The notes under the pieces: model-generated | What the model was told of the DNA's origin: nothing | Database searches by the model: none | What the model saw: only the letters and a program-made list of their open reading frames with translations | Shown: piece after piece, positions 44,115 through 52,653 of the stretch | Layout of the letters: each line of letters opens with the position of its first letter | Position numbering within the stretch: the first letter of the stretch is position 1 | Position numbers and translations under genes: made by a program | Origin: Arcicella aquatica | Lineage (GTDB): Bacteria > Bacteroidota > Bacteroidia > Cytophagales > Spirosomataceae | Length of the DNA: 64,000 bases | Reading direction: 5' to 3' | Assembly: GCF_034928825.1 (NCBI RefSeq) | Contig: NZ_JAYFUL010000013.1 | Coordinates: forward strand, 62,001 to 126,000

Positions 44115-46403
44115 TTACTCCACAAAAATCTCATCAACCAACAACCAAGCTTTGCCCCCTGCTCCATATTCTCCTGCTGGAATAATGCCTTTATTTTCTG
44201 CCTGTACTTTTATGAAACGAGCTTTCTTTGTGGCTATTTTAGCGCTAATTTGATTAATTCCATTCGCAGGAAAATCAGAGGTACGATATACTTCTTGATA
44301 ATGAATGCCGTCTTCCGACAATGAAAAAACCAATTTATTCGGCTCCCACATTCTTTGCCAATGGTATTTCAAAATATTAATTCCTATCTGACTAATTGAC
44401 TGAACACTTTCTAAATCAATGGTTGCTTCTACATTTTCTCCGCTAAAGCCCACCCATTGCATATTGTTGTACCTACTATTTCCAGCCAGTCCATTTACCA
44501 ACACAAAAGGTACCGCAGGATTGTAACCAGCTTTAGGTTGATTGCCTAATGTCACCTTTTTAGCAATGGCTTTATGATAGCTAAATACCTGCTCAAATGC
44601 TTGTCCATAAGGTTTACTACCCACAAATATTTGGGCTTTCAAATATGCGCTTTTATCAATAACTATCTGATTACTATATACCTTATCATTTATCGTTGGT
44701 ATTTTCCCATCTAACGTATAGTGAATAGTTGTATTAGGTAATGTACTAGCTAAATGCACCGTTGTATTACCCGATTTATCCATCAAGAAATCATACGTAA
44801 ATTCCTCAAAGCGGTCGAAGAAGTTTACTTCCTTCTGAGTAAGAATAGCTCTGTGTTGACGTAATCTAACCAGAAAATCATCATAATTACGAAGTTCTTT
44901 TTGCGACCAAGCAATTTCTGACAAAGCCAACGCTCTTGGGAAAGCCATGTACTCTACATGCTTCGTTGTCGGCATATATTCCGACCAAACATTTGCTTGT
45001 ACACCTTTGATATATTGTTCGTCTTCGGGTCTCAATTCAGCCGAAATAGGTTCGTAACTATATACTTTTGAAAGTGGTGTGAAGCCCGCTGCTGCCGTAG
45101 GCTCATTTGCTTGTAGTGACTGATAATAATCTAAATACAGGTGACTCTCAGGCGTCATAATTACATCATGCTTTTGCTTAGCCGCAGCAATGCCTCCTGC
45201 TTCGCCTCTCCAACTCATTACGGTTGCTTTGGGACTCAATCCACCTTCTAAGATTTCATCCCAACCGATTATTTCACGTCCTTTGCTATTGACATACTTT
45301 TCTATTTTTCTGATAAAATAGCTTTGCAATTCATGCTCATCGGCTAGATGCTCTTCTATCATACGTCTCTGGCATTTAGGACAAACTTTCCAGCGTGTTT
45401 TAGGACATTCGTCTCCCCCAATATGGATATATTTTGAAGGGAAAAGAGGGATTATTTCATCTAATACATTTTTCAGGAAGATAAATGTACTGTCATTTCC
45501 AGCACAGTAAACATCATCAAAAACACCCCAAAAAGTAGCCGTTTTATAAGAGCCTGTTGTACAACCTAAATTCGGATAAGCCGCTAATGCTGCTACTGCA
45601 TGACCAGGCATTTCTATCTCAGGAATGATGGTAATATATTTTTCGGAAGCATATTTTACTAATGTTTTTACTTCTTCTTGGGTATAAAATCCACCGTATT
45701 TTTTTCCATCAAATCGATGTGGTGAGTCTTTTTTATGACCAATAATAGTCTCGTCCCGATACGCTGAAACACTTTGTAAGCGGGGGTATTTCTTAATTTC
45801 AATTCGCCAACCTTGGTCTTCTGTAAGGTGCCAATGGAAAGTGTTGATTTTATAAAAGGTGAGTAAATCAATGTATTTCTTCAGAAAAGATAATGGGAAT
45901 AAATTCCTACCAACATCTAAATGCAAACCACGATAAGCGAATCTTGGATAATCATTCACACGACAACCCGCTAACTTAAAGCCATTATTTTGAGCTTGAT
46001 AAACGATTTGTATCAAGCTTTGAATCCCATAAAAAACGCCTGCTTCATCATGCCCGATTACTTCAATAGCATTTTTAGTAATATTCAGTTGATAGCCTTC
46101 TTGTTTTAAAACCTTGCTTGAATCAATTCTCAGACTAATATAATTTGCTTTTGTTTGGGTTGAAATGGGAAAAGAATAACGTGTTAATGAAGAAAGTGCT
46201 TCGCGAAGTAAACCACTATTTTTTGCAAGCGAAGCCGATGGTTTGACAATGGTCGTATTCGTATTTAGTTGAAATATTTCTTTATTAAGCACAACAGAAA
46301 CGGGCTTGGGAATAATAGCAATGCTTTGGGCAAAAGAGGCATTTGATGCTACAAAAAACACCAACGATAAAATGAGACTAAAACGATTTTTCATTTTTGA
46401 CAT
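44115..46403 (-). CDS. Exported beta-N-acetylhexosaminidase (GH20)
   Basis: A 762-residue exported enzyme that removes terminal N-acetylglucosamine or N-acetylgalactosamine from glycans. After the signal peptide (to about 26) come a GH20b N-terminal domain (about 28-150), the catalytic barrel beginning YRGLHLDVGRNLF, and the catalytic pair Asp331-Glu332 in HIGGDECPKTRW. The C-terminus has a short chitobiase-like beta domain (about 540-610, YTLDGKIPT) and an F5/8-type carbohydrate-binding module (about 625-762). The start could be 46394, which begins MKNRFSL. It fits with NagB and the sugar transporter further along. Confidence 0.95.
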   Translation of the reverse strand: MSKMKNRFSLILSLVFFVASNASFAQSIAIIPKPVSVVLNKEIFQLNTNTTIVKPSASLAKNSGLLREALSSLTRYSFPISTQTKANYISLRIDSSKVLKQEGYQLNITKNAIEVIGHDEAGVFYGIQSLIQIVYQAQNNGFKLAGCRVNDYPRFAYRGLHLDVGRNLFPLSFLKKYIDLLTFYKINTFHWHLTEDQGWRIEIKKYPRLQSVSAYRDETIIGHKKDSPHRFDGKKYGGFYTQEEVKTLVKYASEKYITIIPEIEMPGHAVAALAAYPNLGCTTGSYKTATFWGVFDDVYCAGNDSTFIFLKNVLDEIIPLFPSKYIHIGGDECPKTRWKVCPKCQRRMIEEHLADEHELQSYFIRKIEKYVNSKGREIIGWDEILEGGLSPKATVMSWRGEAGGIAAAKQKHDVIMTPESHLYLDYYQSLQANEPTAAAGFTPLSKVYSYEPISAELRPEDEQYIKGVQANVWSEYMPTTKHVEYMAFPRALALSEIAWSQKELRNYDDFLVRLRQHRAILTQKEVNFFDRFEEFTYDFLMDKSGNTTVHLASTLPNTTIHYTLDGKIPTINDKVYSNQIVIDKSAYLKAQIFVGSKPYGQAFEQVFSYHKAIAKKVTLGNQPKAGYNPAVPFVLVNGLAGNSRYNNMQWVGFSGENVEATIDLESVQSISQIGINILKYHWQRMWEPNKLVFSLSEDGIHYQEVYRTSDFPANGINQISAKIATKKARFIKVQAENKGIIPAGEYGAGGKAWLLVDEIFVE

Positions 46404-46497
46404 GAGAAGGGATGGATTGAAAACGAAAAATGTTTTTGAGATATTTGAAAATTATAATACCTCAAAAACAAAAAAAATCAACGCTTATTGCTCAACG

Positions 46498-47571
46498 CTA
46501 TTTACTCCAATTCTTTCTTAAAAATCTCAACCAATTGCCATGCATGATGTTTTCAATGTCTGTTTGAGAATAACCTCTTTTCTCTAAAATGGCTGGTATC
46601 GTCTGTAAATCAGCAATGGTATCTAAATCATAAGGACCTTGTTCTGTGCCAAAAGCTCCGTCTAAATCTGAACCTATACCTACATGAAGGGCGTTCCCTG
46701 CCAGTTGACAAATATGGTCGAGGTGGTCTACCATGACAGCCAAGTTACAGTTCATTCCCTCAGGTGTCGATTTACCTCTTACCCAATTAGGAACCATCAT
46801 CCAAGCGTCTAATGCTCCGCCAATTACGGCATCTCTACTAATTAATTCCTTTATTTGTTCGTCGCTAAACTGTCTATTATGGTTCACTAAGCTTCTGCAT
46901 AAATTATGGCTTGCCCAAACAGCCCCATTGAAATGATCCATGGCTTCCCAAAAACTATCATCACATAAATGCGTAGCATCCAAAATGATGTTGAGTCTTT
47001 CCATTTCTTTCAGTAAATCTTGCCCAGCTTTACCCATAAAACCAGTCGCATCTGTTCCTTGAGCATAACGTCCTGGACCATAGTGTGCAGGACCAATAGC
47101 ACGCAAACCATATTGATAGGCTCGCTCTACATGATTGATAGTCACTAGCGAATCTGCTCCCTCTAAGCTTAAAATATAACCAATAGGCTTACTTTCGTTG
47201 GGTGTGCCATCATTCCAAAGGGCAAGGTGTTTTTCTAATGATTCAAGGTTATTGATTTGAACCATCTCGCCACATTCCTCCATGCTTTTATACCATGCTA
47301 CTTGTCCTTGGGTTTGTGCCCACGCTTGTTCTGGCGATGCCCAACCTGGTAAGGTACTATCAGGTTTTACAAAACGTGCTATTTGTGTTGCTACGACCAA
47401 TCCTATATTTCCTTTTCTTAACTCAGGAAAAGTAACCGTTCCTTTGGCACGATCTGGTTTATCGGTCATGCCTTTTTCTCTCTCCCGAATTTCAGAGACT
47501 GATAATCTTAAATCACGATTCCATTCCATCGCATTCATGCTAAGGTCAAGATGTGCGTCTATTGTAAACAT
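46498..47571 (-). CDS. M19 family dipeptidase (membrane dipeptidase type)
   Basis: A 357-residue zinc metallopeptidase of family M19. The metal ligands are seen in IDAHLDL (His7, Asp9), LSLEGADSL (Glu137), ILDATHL and VWASHN (His), and GIGSDLDGAFG (Asp). These enzymes cleave dipeptides, including those with a C-terminal D-residue. There is no signal peptide, so it works in the cytoplasm. It follows the D-threonine aldolase/RidA pair after 161 bp with a hairpin between; a role in using D-amino-acid dipeptides is an inference from that context. Confidence 0.92.
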   Translation of the reverse strand: MFTIDAHLDLSMNAMEWNRDLRLSVSEIREREKGMTDKPDRAKGTVTFPELRKGNIGLVVATQIARFVKPDSTLPGWASPEQAWAQTQGQVAWYKSMEECGEMVQINNLESLEKHLALWNDGTPNESKPIGYILSLEGADSLVTINHVERAYQYGLRAIGPAHYGPGRYAQGTDATGFMGKAGQDLLKEMERLNIILDATHLCDDSFWEAMDHFNGAVWASHNLCRSLVNHNRQFSDEQIKELISRDAVIGGALDAWMMVPNWVRGKSTPEGMNCNLAVMVDHLDHICQLAGNALHVGIGSDLDGAFGTEQGPYDLDTIADLQTIPAILEKRGYSQTDIENIMHGNWLRFLRKNWSK

Positions 47572-47641
47572 ATGCTATTTCGTATAAGACAAGTGTTGAA
47601 CTTGTCAGATTTTTCAATGAATTCAGATATGATGCGCAAAA

Positions 47642-47676
47642 AGACTTTCCAGTCCTAAAAAGTCTCTGGAAAGTCT
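47642..47676 (-). terminator. Terminator after the D-threonine aldolase-like gene
   Basis: Perfect 11-base arms (47642-47652 and 47666-47676, AGACTTTCCAG/CTGGAAAGTCT), followed on the minus strand by a short T run. It separates the RidA/aldolase pair from the dipeptidase gene, perhaps only in part. Confidence 0.7.
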
Positions 47677-47732
47677 ATATAACAATTGTCAAGCCTTATT
47701 TAATGATATAAAACAATATTCACTAATCGCCC

Positions 47733-48851
47733 TCAATAATTGATTTGTCTGTCTCTGGCAATAATTTTCCATTTTTCCCCTGTCAATACTTCATGCACTA
47801 CAATATTTGCTTTTTCGTACAAAGCACATGTTGGGCAAATATGAATAGGTAATCCATAAAAAACGTCCCCGATTTGATAACTATGGTTTTCGGGAACACC
47901 CAGCACCAAATGTTCTTCACTTTGTCCGATAAAAGTTACGTCGGGAGCATTCAAGAAAAATACTCTTCTATCCAAAGGGTTCTCTGCTGCTACAGACTTG
48001 TGCCCTAAATCCAAACAGATTTTATTTTTATCAGGCAGAGAAATTACCCGACTTATCACTAACGCTGCTGGTTCAAAATCTTGCTCAGGGAAAGAATCTA
48101 GATAACCTTTATCCCAATACACAAAAGTGCCAGGACTACATTCTACCTTATCCCTTTTCGCATGAATCGGAAACGTTGGTGTTCCTCCCGCTACAATATT
48201 GAGGTTTTGAATGCCTTTTCCTATTAGTTTTTCTACTAAATCATTTACAGCTTGGAAAGCCGTATTGCATTGTTGAGTACGAACATCAAGGTCTAAATCT
48301 TTGATGTTACCATCATAAATATGGAAGCCTTCCACTGACAAGGCTTTTATATCTTCTAAAGAAAGGATTAATTCAAATGCATTTTCTGGTAAAATCCCTG
48401 TGCGATTCATACCAACATTCAAATCGACATAAAGCGATAAAGTAAGGTCATTCTCCTGAGCGATTTTCGCCATCTCTTTGGCTACCGCCAGAGAATCGAC
48501 CAGACACGAAAATTTTATTTCAGGAAAGTGTTTGATGATTTCAATCAAACGAAACAATTTAGCCCCTACTGGCTGATATGCCAAGAGTACATCCTTGGCT
48601 TTAGCAATTGCCAAGAGTTCAGTTTCTGCAATGGTAGCACATTTGAATTTCTGAATACCTGCTTCTTGTAACAACTTGGTTACTTCTAAGGTTTTATGCG
48701 TTTTGATGTGTGGTCTCAAACGGCTGACATCATCAATAGAAGCAACAAGCTTTTGGATATTACGCTGTACGATGTCTGGAAAAACTACCAATGCAGGCGT
48801 ATCAAGCGTATTAATATTTTCAATGTTGTACCCAATAGTGTTATTACTCAT
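47733..48851 (-). CDS. D-threonine aldolase / D-serine dehydratase-like PLP enzyme
   Basis: A 372-residue PLP enzyme of the fold-type III (alanine-racemase-like) D-TA/DSD family. The PLP lysine is most likely Lys50 in RPHIKTHKT. The C-terminal metal site His337-x-Cys339 in PIHICPTC matches the zinc ligands of eukaryotic-type D-serine dehydratase. The enzyme would cleave D-threonine to glycine and acetaldehyde or dehydrate D-serine to pyruvate through 2-aminoacrylate. It begins 3 bp after the RidA gene, which destroys that type of imine, so the two probably work in sequence. Confidence 0.9.
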   Translation of the reverse strand: MSNNTIGYNIENINTLDTPALVVFPDIVQRNIQKLVASIDDVSRLRPHIKTHKTLEVTKLLQEAGIQKFKCATIAETELLAIAKAKDVLLAYQPVGAKLFRLIEIIKHFPEIKFSCLVDSLAVAKEMAKIAQENDLTLSLYVDLNVGMNRTGILPENAFELILSLEDIKALSVEGFHIYDGNIKDLDLDVRTQQCNTAFQAVNDLVEKLIGKGIQNLNIVAGGTPTFPIHAKRDKVECSPGTFVYWDKGYLDSFPEQDFEPAALVISRVISLPDKNKICLDLGHKSVAAENPLDRRVFFLNAPDVTFIGQSEEHLVLGVPENHSYQIGDVFYGLPIHICPTCALYEKANIVVHEVLTGEKWKIIARDRQINY

Positions 48852-48854
48852 GGC

Positions 48855-49340
48855 CTAGTCTTCATGAAGTTCAAACATCGCCTCAATTTCTACAGGAATA
48901 TTATCTGGAAGTGTTCCCATACCTACTGCACTTCTTACCCCAATGCCGTTTTCTGTTCCCCATACTTTGGCAAAAAGCTCACTACAACCATTGATGACGT
49001 AAGGATGGCGCTCAAATTCTGACACGCAATTGACCATGCCCAAAATTTTGATAACACGCTTTACTCTATCTAAACTACCAAGATGTGTTTTGATGGTTGA
49101 AAGCATGGTTAAGCCCACTTGACAAGCCGCTAATTTTCCTTCTTCAATATCTAAGTCTTTGCCAATTCTGCCAATGATCAAGCTTTTATCGTCTCTTACA
49201 GGGCCATGTCCAGATAGGTAGAGGTATTTGCCATCTATTAAGTAAGGTTTATAAACACCTAAAGGAAGAGGTGCTGGAGGTAGGGATAATCCGAGCGTTT
49301 CAAAAGATTGTTCTGGACTAAGTAATTCAATAACGTTCAT
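48855..49340 (-). CDS. RidA family enamine/imine deaminase
   Basis: A 161-residue member of the RidA (YjgF/YER057c/UK114) family, longer than the typical 130 residues because of an N-terminal extension. The substrate-binding arginine is Arg136 in GVRSAVGMG, and Glu151 in PVEIEAMFE lies 15 residues later, as in E. coli RidA (Arg105, Glu120). RidA hydrolyses reactive 2-aminoacrylate and related imines to keto acids and ammonia. It is immediately upstream of the D-threonine aldolase/D-serine dehydratase-like gene in one operon. Confidence 0.92.
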   Translation of the reverse strand: MNVIELLSPEQSFETLGLSLPPAPLPLGVYKPYLIDGKYLYLSGHGPVRDDKSLIIGRIGKDLDIEEGKLAACQVGLTMLSTIKTHLGSLDRVKRVIKILGMVNCVSEFERHPYVINGCSELFAKVWGTENGIGVRSAVGMGTLPDNIPVEIEAMFELHED

Positions 49341-49592
49341 AATAGTAATTGTTTTTGTTTCAAATTTGTGTTGATGAAGCTTTTCATAAAACCTTCATCA
49401 TGCATTTTGCAAGGTTTAAAAAAGTAATATAAGTGTTGCCCTTATCAATCCTGACGTTTTCTATGAAGAAAATCCGTGAATTATTTCATTAATTTACTAT
49501 AAATGAACACCTTACAGCATTAATTAAGAGAATTATTTTCACAAATTTTTATCCTGTCAATAACGGATTGAAAGTAATAATATGCTGACGTC

Positions 49593-50954
49593 CTACTTCG
49601 CACCGTCTATCGAACTTTGGGTTGCTTTTGGGGTATTGAGTTTTCTGAATTTTGCATTTTCAATTTTCAATACTGCCGCATTTTTCCATTGATTGTTAGT
49701 GTAAAAGCGTTGACCATTTACGGCACTTACGACTAACCCAATGGTGGTGGGAGCATTGTAGATTTTAGCATCAAAATCTTTTTTGTATTCTACCAATTCG
49801 CTTTTATAGCCCAAAATACTCACTTTGGTATTGGCATTTCCTTCTATATGTGTCAGCACAAAGTTTTTGCGTGTTCCATATCTCCAGTCTTCAAATCCAC
49901 TTCTTTGCACAATAGCATAAATGTACTTTTCATCGTTCGACTGCGTGTACCAAATATTATCTTCACGCACGACAGAAAGGGGTTTTACGGCATGAATGGC
50001 TTCAGCATTGGCAAAATTCCAAAGGGCTATTTCTTGTAAAAGTGCTTGTTGTTCTATCTGCAACTCTCCGTCTTGCTTAGGGCCAACATTCAATAAGAAA
50101 TTACCTCCTTTTGCCCTGATTTCAACGAGCATATTGATGATTTCTGTACCAGATTTATGAGGGTCATTCGTTGGTTTGTACTGCCAATCTGTGCCCATCG
50201 TATAACAAGCCTCCCAAGGACGCGCCATCGGTTCATCAGGTGTATTTTGCTCAGGCGTTGTCATGATATCACGCGTAATCACCAATTCTGGATTCAAACT
50301 CCAAGCATATTCACGTAGTCCATCGCCTGGCCCATCAATAAAAAGAATATCTACTTTGCCGTAATTAGTCAATAATTCCTTCAATTGCTTTTTATCATAA
50401 TCCATCAAGCCTTTGTTATTAGCAGGAAAGTGCTCTGGCAATTGTAAACGACCTATCTGGATATTGTTCTTATGAAAATAGTTAAAGTCTTCTGGCGAGA
50501 AATAAATTCCAATGGCAATTCCTTCTTTTCTGAAAGCATCAATAATTTCTTTGGTAAGGTCTTTTCCATAAGGAGTGTTCATCACATTGAAGGGCGTGGT
50601 TTGTGTATTAAACATACAAAAACCAGAGTGATGTTTCGCCGTAAAAACTACATACTTCATGCCTGCTAACTTGGCACTCTTTGCCCAATCAGTAGGGTTA
50701 AATTTGTTAGGATTAAAGTATTTGGGTAATTCGTCGATGTATTTTTCAACATATTCGTTTGAAGCTCCTGCCAAGGAATGACTGATAACTGCTCCTAAAG
50801 AGACATCTACATTCCAATGAATAAACATCCCAAAAGCTAAATCTTGAAACCAATTTATGCGTTCTGGCTTGTTATTTATTTGTACTTTTTGTGCCTGAAT
50901 TTGTATCGTAAAACAAATACAAATCAAGAATATTACTATCTTTTTTAAAAACAT
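49593..50954 (-). CDS. Exported alpha-L-fucosidase (GH29)
   Basis: A 453-residue exported glycosidase that removes L-fucose from glycans. A signal peptide (about 1-22) is followed by the GH29 barrel: WFQDLAFGMFIHWN (35-48), TAKHHSGFCMFNT (105-117, with His108-His109), and the nucleophile, probably Asp207, in LFIDGPGDGLREYAW. GGNFLLNVGPKQDG is another family signature. A short C-terminal beta domain follows. The gene is downstream of the SusC/SusD pair on the same strand, 140 bp apart, and is probably part of that utilisation locus. Confidence 0.94.
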   Translation of the reverse strand: MFLKKIVIFLICICFTIQIQAQKVQINNKPERINWFQDLAFGMFIHWNVDVSLGAVISHSLAGASNEYVEKYIDELPKYFNPNKFNPTDWAKSAKLAGMKYVVFTAKHHSGFCMFNTQTTPFNVMNTPYGKDLTKEIIDAFRKEGIAIGIYFSPEDFNYFHKNNIQIGRLQLPEHFPANNKGLMDYDKKQLKELLTNYGKVDILFIDGPGDGLREYAWSLNPELVITRDIMTTPEQNTPDEPMARPWEACYTMGTDWQYKPTNDPHKSGTEIINMLVEIRAKGGNFLLNVGPKQDGELQIEQQALLQEIALWNFANAEAIHAVKPLSVVREDNIWYTQSNDEKYIYAIVQRSGFEDWRYGTRKNFVLTHIEGNANTKVSILGYKSELVEYKKDFDAKIYNAPTTIGLVVSAVNGQRFYTNNQWKNAAVLKIENAKFRKLNTPKATQSSIDGAK

Positions 50955-51029
50955 AATCTTATGATAAACAATTGTGATTAAGCAATTTATGAAATTACAA
51001 AAGTTTATTGATTTTTAGTACTTCACCCC

Positions 51030-51061
51030 GTATTGACGAACATTGAGGCGTTCGTCAATAC
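51030..51061. terminator. Inverted repeat between susD and fucosidase genes
   Basis: Perfect 12-base arms (51030-51041 and 51050-51061, GTATTGACGAAC/GTTCGTCAATAC) with an 8-base loop, extended by ACTTCA/TGAAGT outside. There is no clear T run, so it may be a weak terminator or an RNA-processing signal that sets SusCD and fucosidase levels apart. Confidence 0.5.
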
Positions 51062-51094
51062 AGATGAAGTATTTATATAAAATTGGATAATAGT

Positions 51095-52639
51095 CTATTG
51101 TTTATCCCACCAAACTCGGGTTAATAAATCATCCACCCCTTGTCTTTGTACTGCTTCGTTATATGAAGCTCTGTTAAGCGTCTGCTCTAAAACAGGGTAC
51201 AAGAATCGACGGAATATTTTACCACCAGTAGCATTACCTGGATATACGTTTGGTGTCAAAGCTGGATAACCCGTACGACGGTAGTTGTTATATACTTCCT
51301 GAGCATCAGGGAAAAGGCCTACCCAAACTTCATTGTAAATCTGTTCAATTTGAGTAGCTACTGAACCAGTAGTCTTTAAAGCATGAGCCGCCACATAACT
51401 ATCAATACGAGTTCTGTCAATAACGTTGGTTGTCCCACTAATCAAATCCCACTGTCTCATCGATGCACGAATACCAGCTTCGTATAAACTAGTAGCCGTT
51501 TCGGCACTATACCAACCTCTTAAAGCAGCTTCTGCCAATAAGAAATTAGATTCTGCTGCCGTAAACAACAATAGAGGAGCATCTACTTTTAATACTGTTG
51601 TTTGCTTTGGTTCTGAATAAGTAACAAAATCAGAAGGCTTGGTTCCATTAATCGTAGCAGGCATACCTTTCTGAATACTTTCATCTGAACTAGCAGTTCC
51701 ATTTACATATACTACAGAAAGCACTCCTAAGCGTGGGTCGTTATTAGCTTTTAATGAATTGATAAATACCTGCTGATATTTACCCCCTTCAGTATTGTTC
51801 ACACCATCAGCACGTAAATAATTATCATTCAGCAATTGCCATGCCACTGGGTTTTTATTGATGTTCTGTCCCCCAGAAGTATAGCTCACTTTGGCAATGT
51901 CTGCATAGTCTCTGATTACACCACCAGCAACGGCTTTAGTCACCCAGCTTTGTGCACCTGCTGCATCTACTTTTGTCAAACGCATACCCAAACGTAACAT
52001 CAACGAATAGGCAAACTTTTTCCATTGAGTAACATTTCCTTGGTAAATCAAATCAGAGTTACCGAAAGTAGTAGTATTAGAAGTTGTCAAGGCCGTAGCT
52101 GCCGCCTCCAATTCTTTCAACATATCTGCATAAACAGTACTCTGAGCATCATATTTAGGCTGAAATACAGAAAGATTATAGCCTTGTCCTGCTTGTGAAT
52201 AAGGAATATCACCATACAAATCGGTAAGGCGACTGAAGCAATATACTCGCCAAATACGCGCTGTTGCATACAGATTTACCTTTGTAGGGTCATCTTTTAC
52301 TGCTTTAATTACCTCCCCAATTTCATTAATTTGGTTTGGATAAGAGTTCGTAAATACGCCCCCTGTAGCATTCACTTGTGATGCTACATACTTAGATCCA
52401 AAACCTTCTACGTCATTATAGCTGGTAGTATATTGCATCAACCCAAATAAAAGGCTACCCTTATTTCCACTATTGGCTGCGCCATCATACAGGGCTTTGC
52501 TAAATATATAGGGAGTAGTAGGGACGGATACCGCATTGGGATTGGTATTGATTTCAGCGAAATCTCCATCGCAGGATGTAAGAAACATGCTACATGCTGC
52601 GAGTAAAGGGAATGTATATCTTGAAAATAACTGTTTCAT
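51095..52639 (-). CDS. SusD/RagB-family outer membrane nutrient-binding lipoprotein
   Basis: A 514-residue surface lipoprotein that caps the SusC channel and binds the nutrient. The lipobox is FLTSC with the acylated Cys at residue 23, followed by FAEINTNPNAVSVPTTPYIFS, which marks the SusD-like_2 (PF12771) subfamily. The middle is helical with TPR-like repeats: ARIWRVYCFSRLTDLYGDIPYSQA is a signature. Length is typical. It follows susC by 14 bp. The ligand, a glycan or a peptide, cannot be read from the sequence. Confidence 0.94.
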   Translation of the reverse strand: MKQLFSRYTFPLLAACSMFLTSCDGDFAEINTNPNAVSVPTTPYIFSKALYDGAANSGNKGSLLFGLMQYTTSYNDVEGFGSKYVASQVNATGGVFTNSYPNQINEIGEVIKAVKDDPTKVNLYATARIWRVYCFSRLTDLYGDIPYSQAGQGYNLSVFQPKYDAQSTVYADMLKELEAAATALTTSNTTTFGNSDLIYQGNVTQWKKFAYSLMLRLGMRLTKVDAAGAQSWVTKAVAGGVIRDYADIAKVSYTSGGQNINKNPVAWQLLNDNYLRADGVNNTEGGKYQQVFINSLKANNDPRLGVLSVVYVNGTASSDESIQKGMPATINGTKPSDFVTYSEPKQTTVLKVDAPLLLFTAAESNFLLAEAALRGWYSAETATSLYEAGIRASMRQWDLISGTTNVIDRTRIDSYVAAHALKTTGSVATQIEQIYNEVWVGLFPDAQEVYNNYRRTGYPALTPNVYPGNATGGKIFRRFLYPVLEQTLNRASYNEAVQRQGVDDLLTRVWWDKQ

Positions 52640-52653
52640 TGTCTTGCTTTTTG

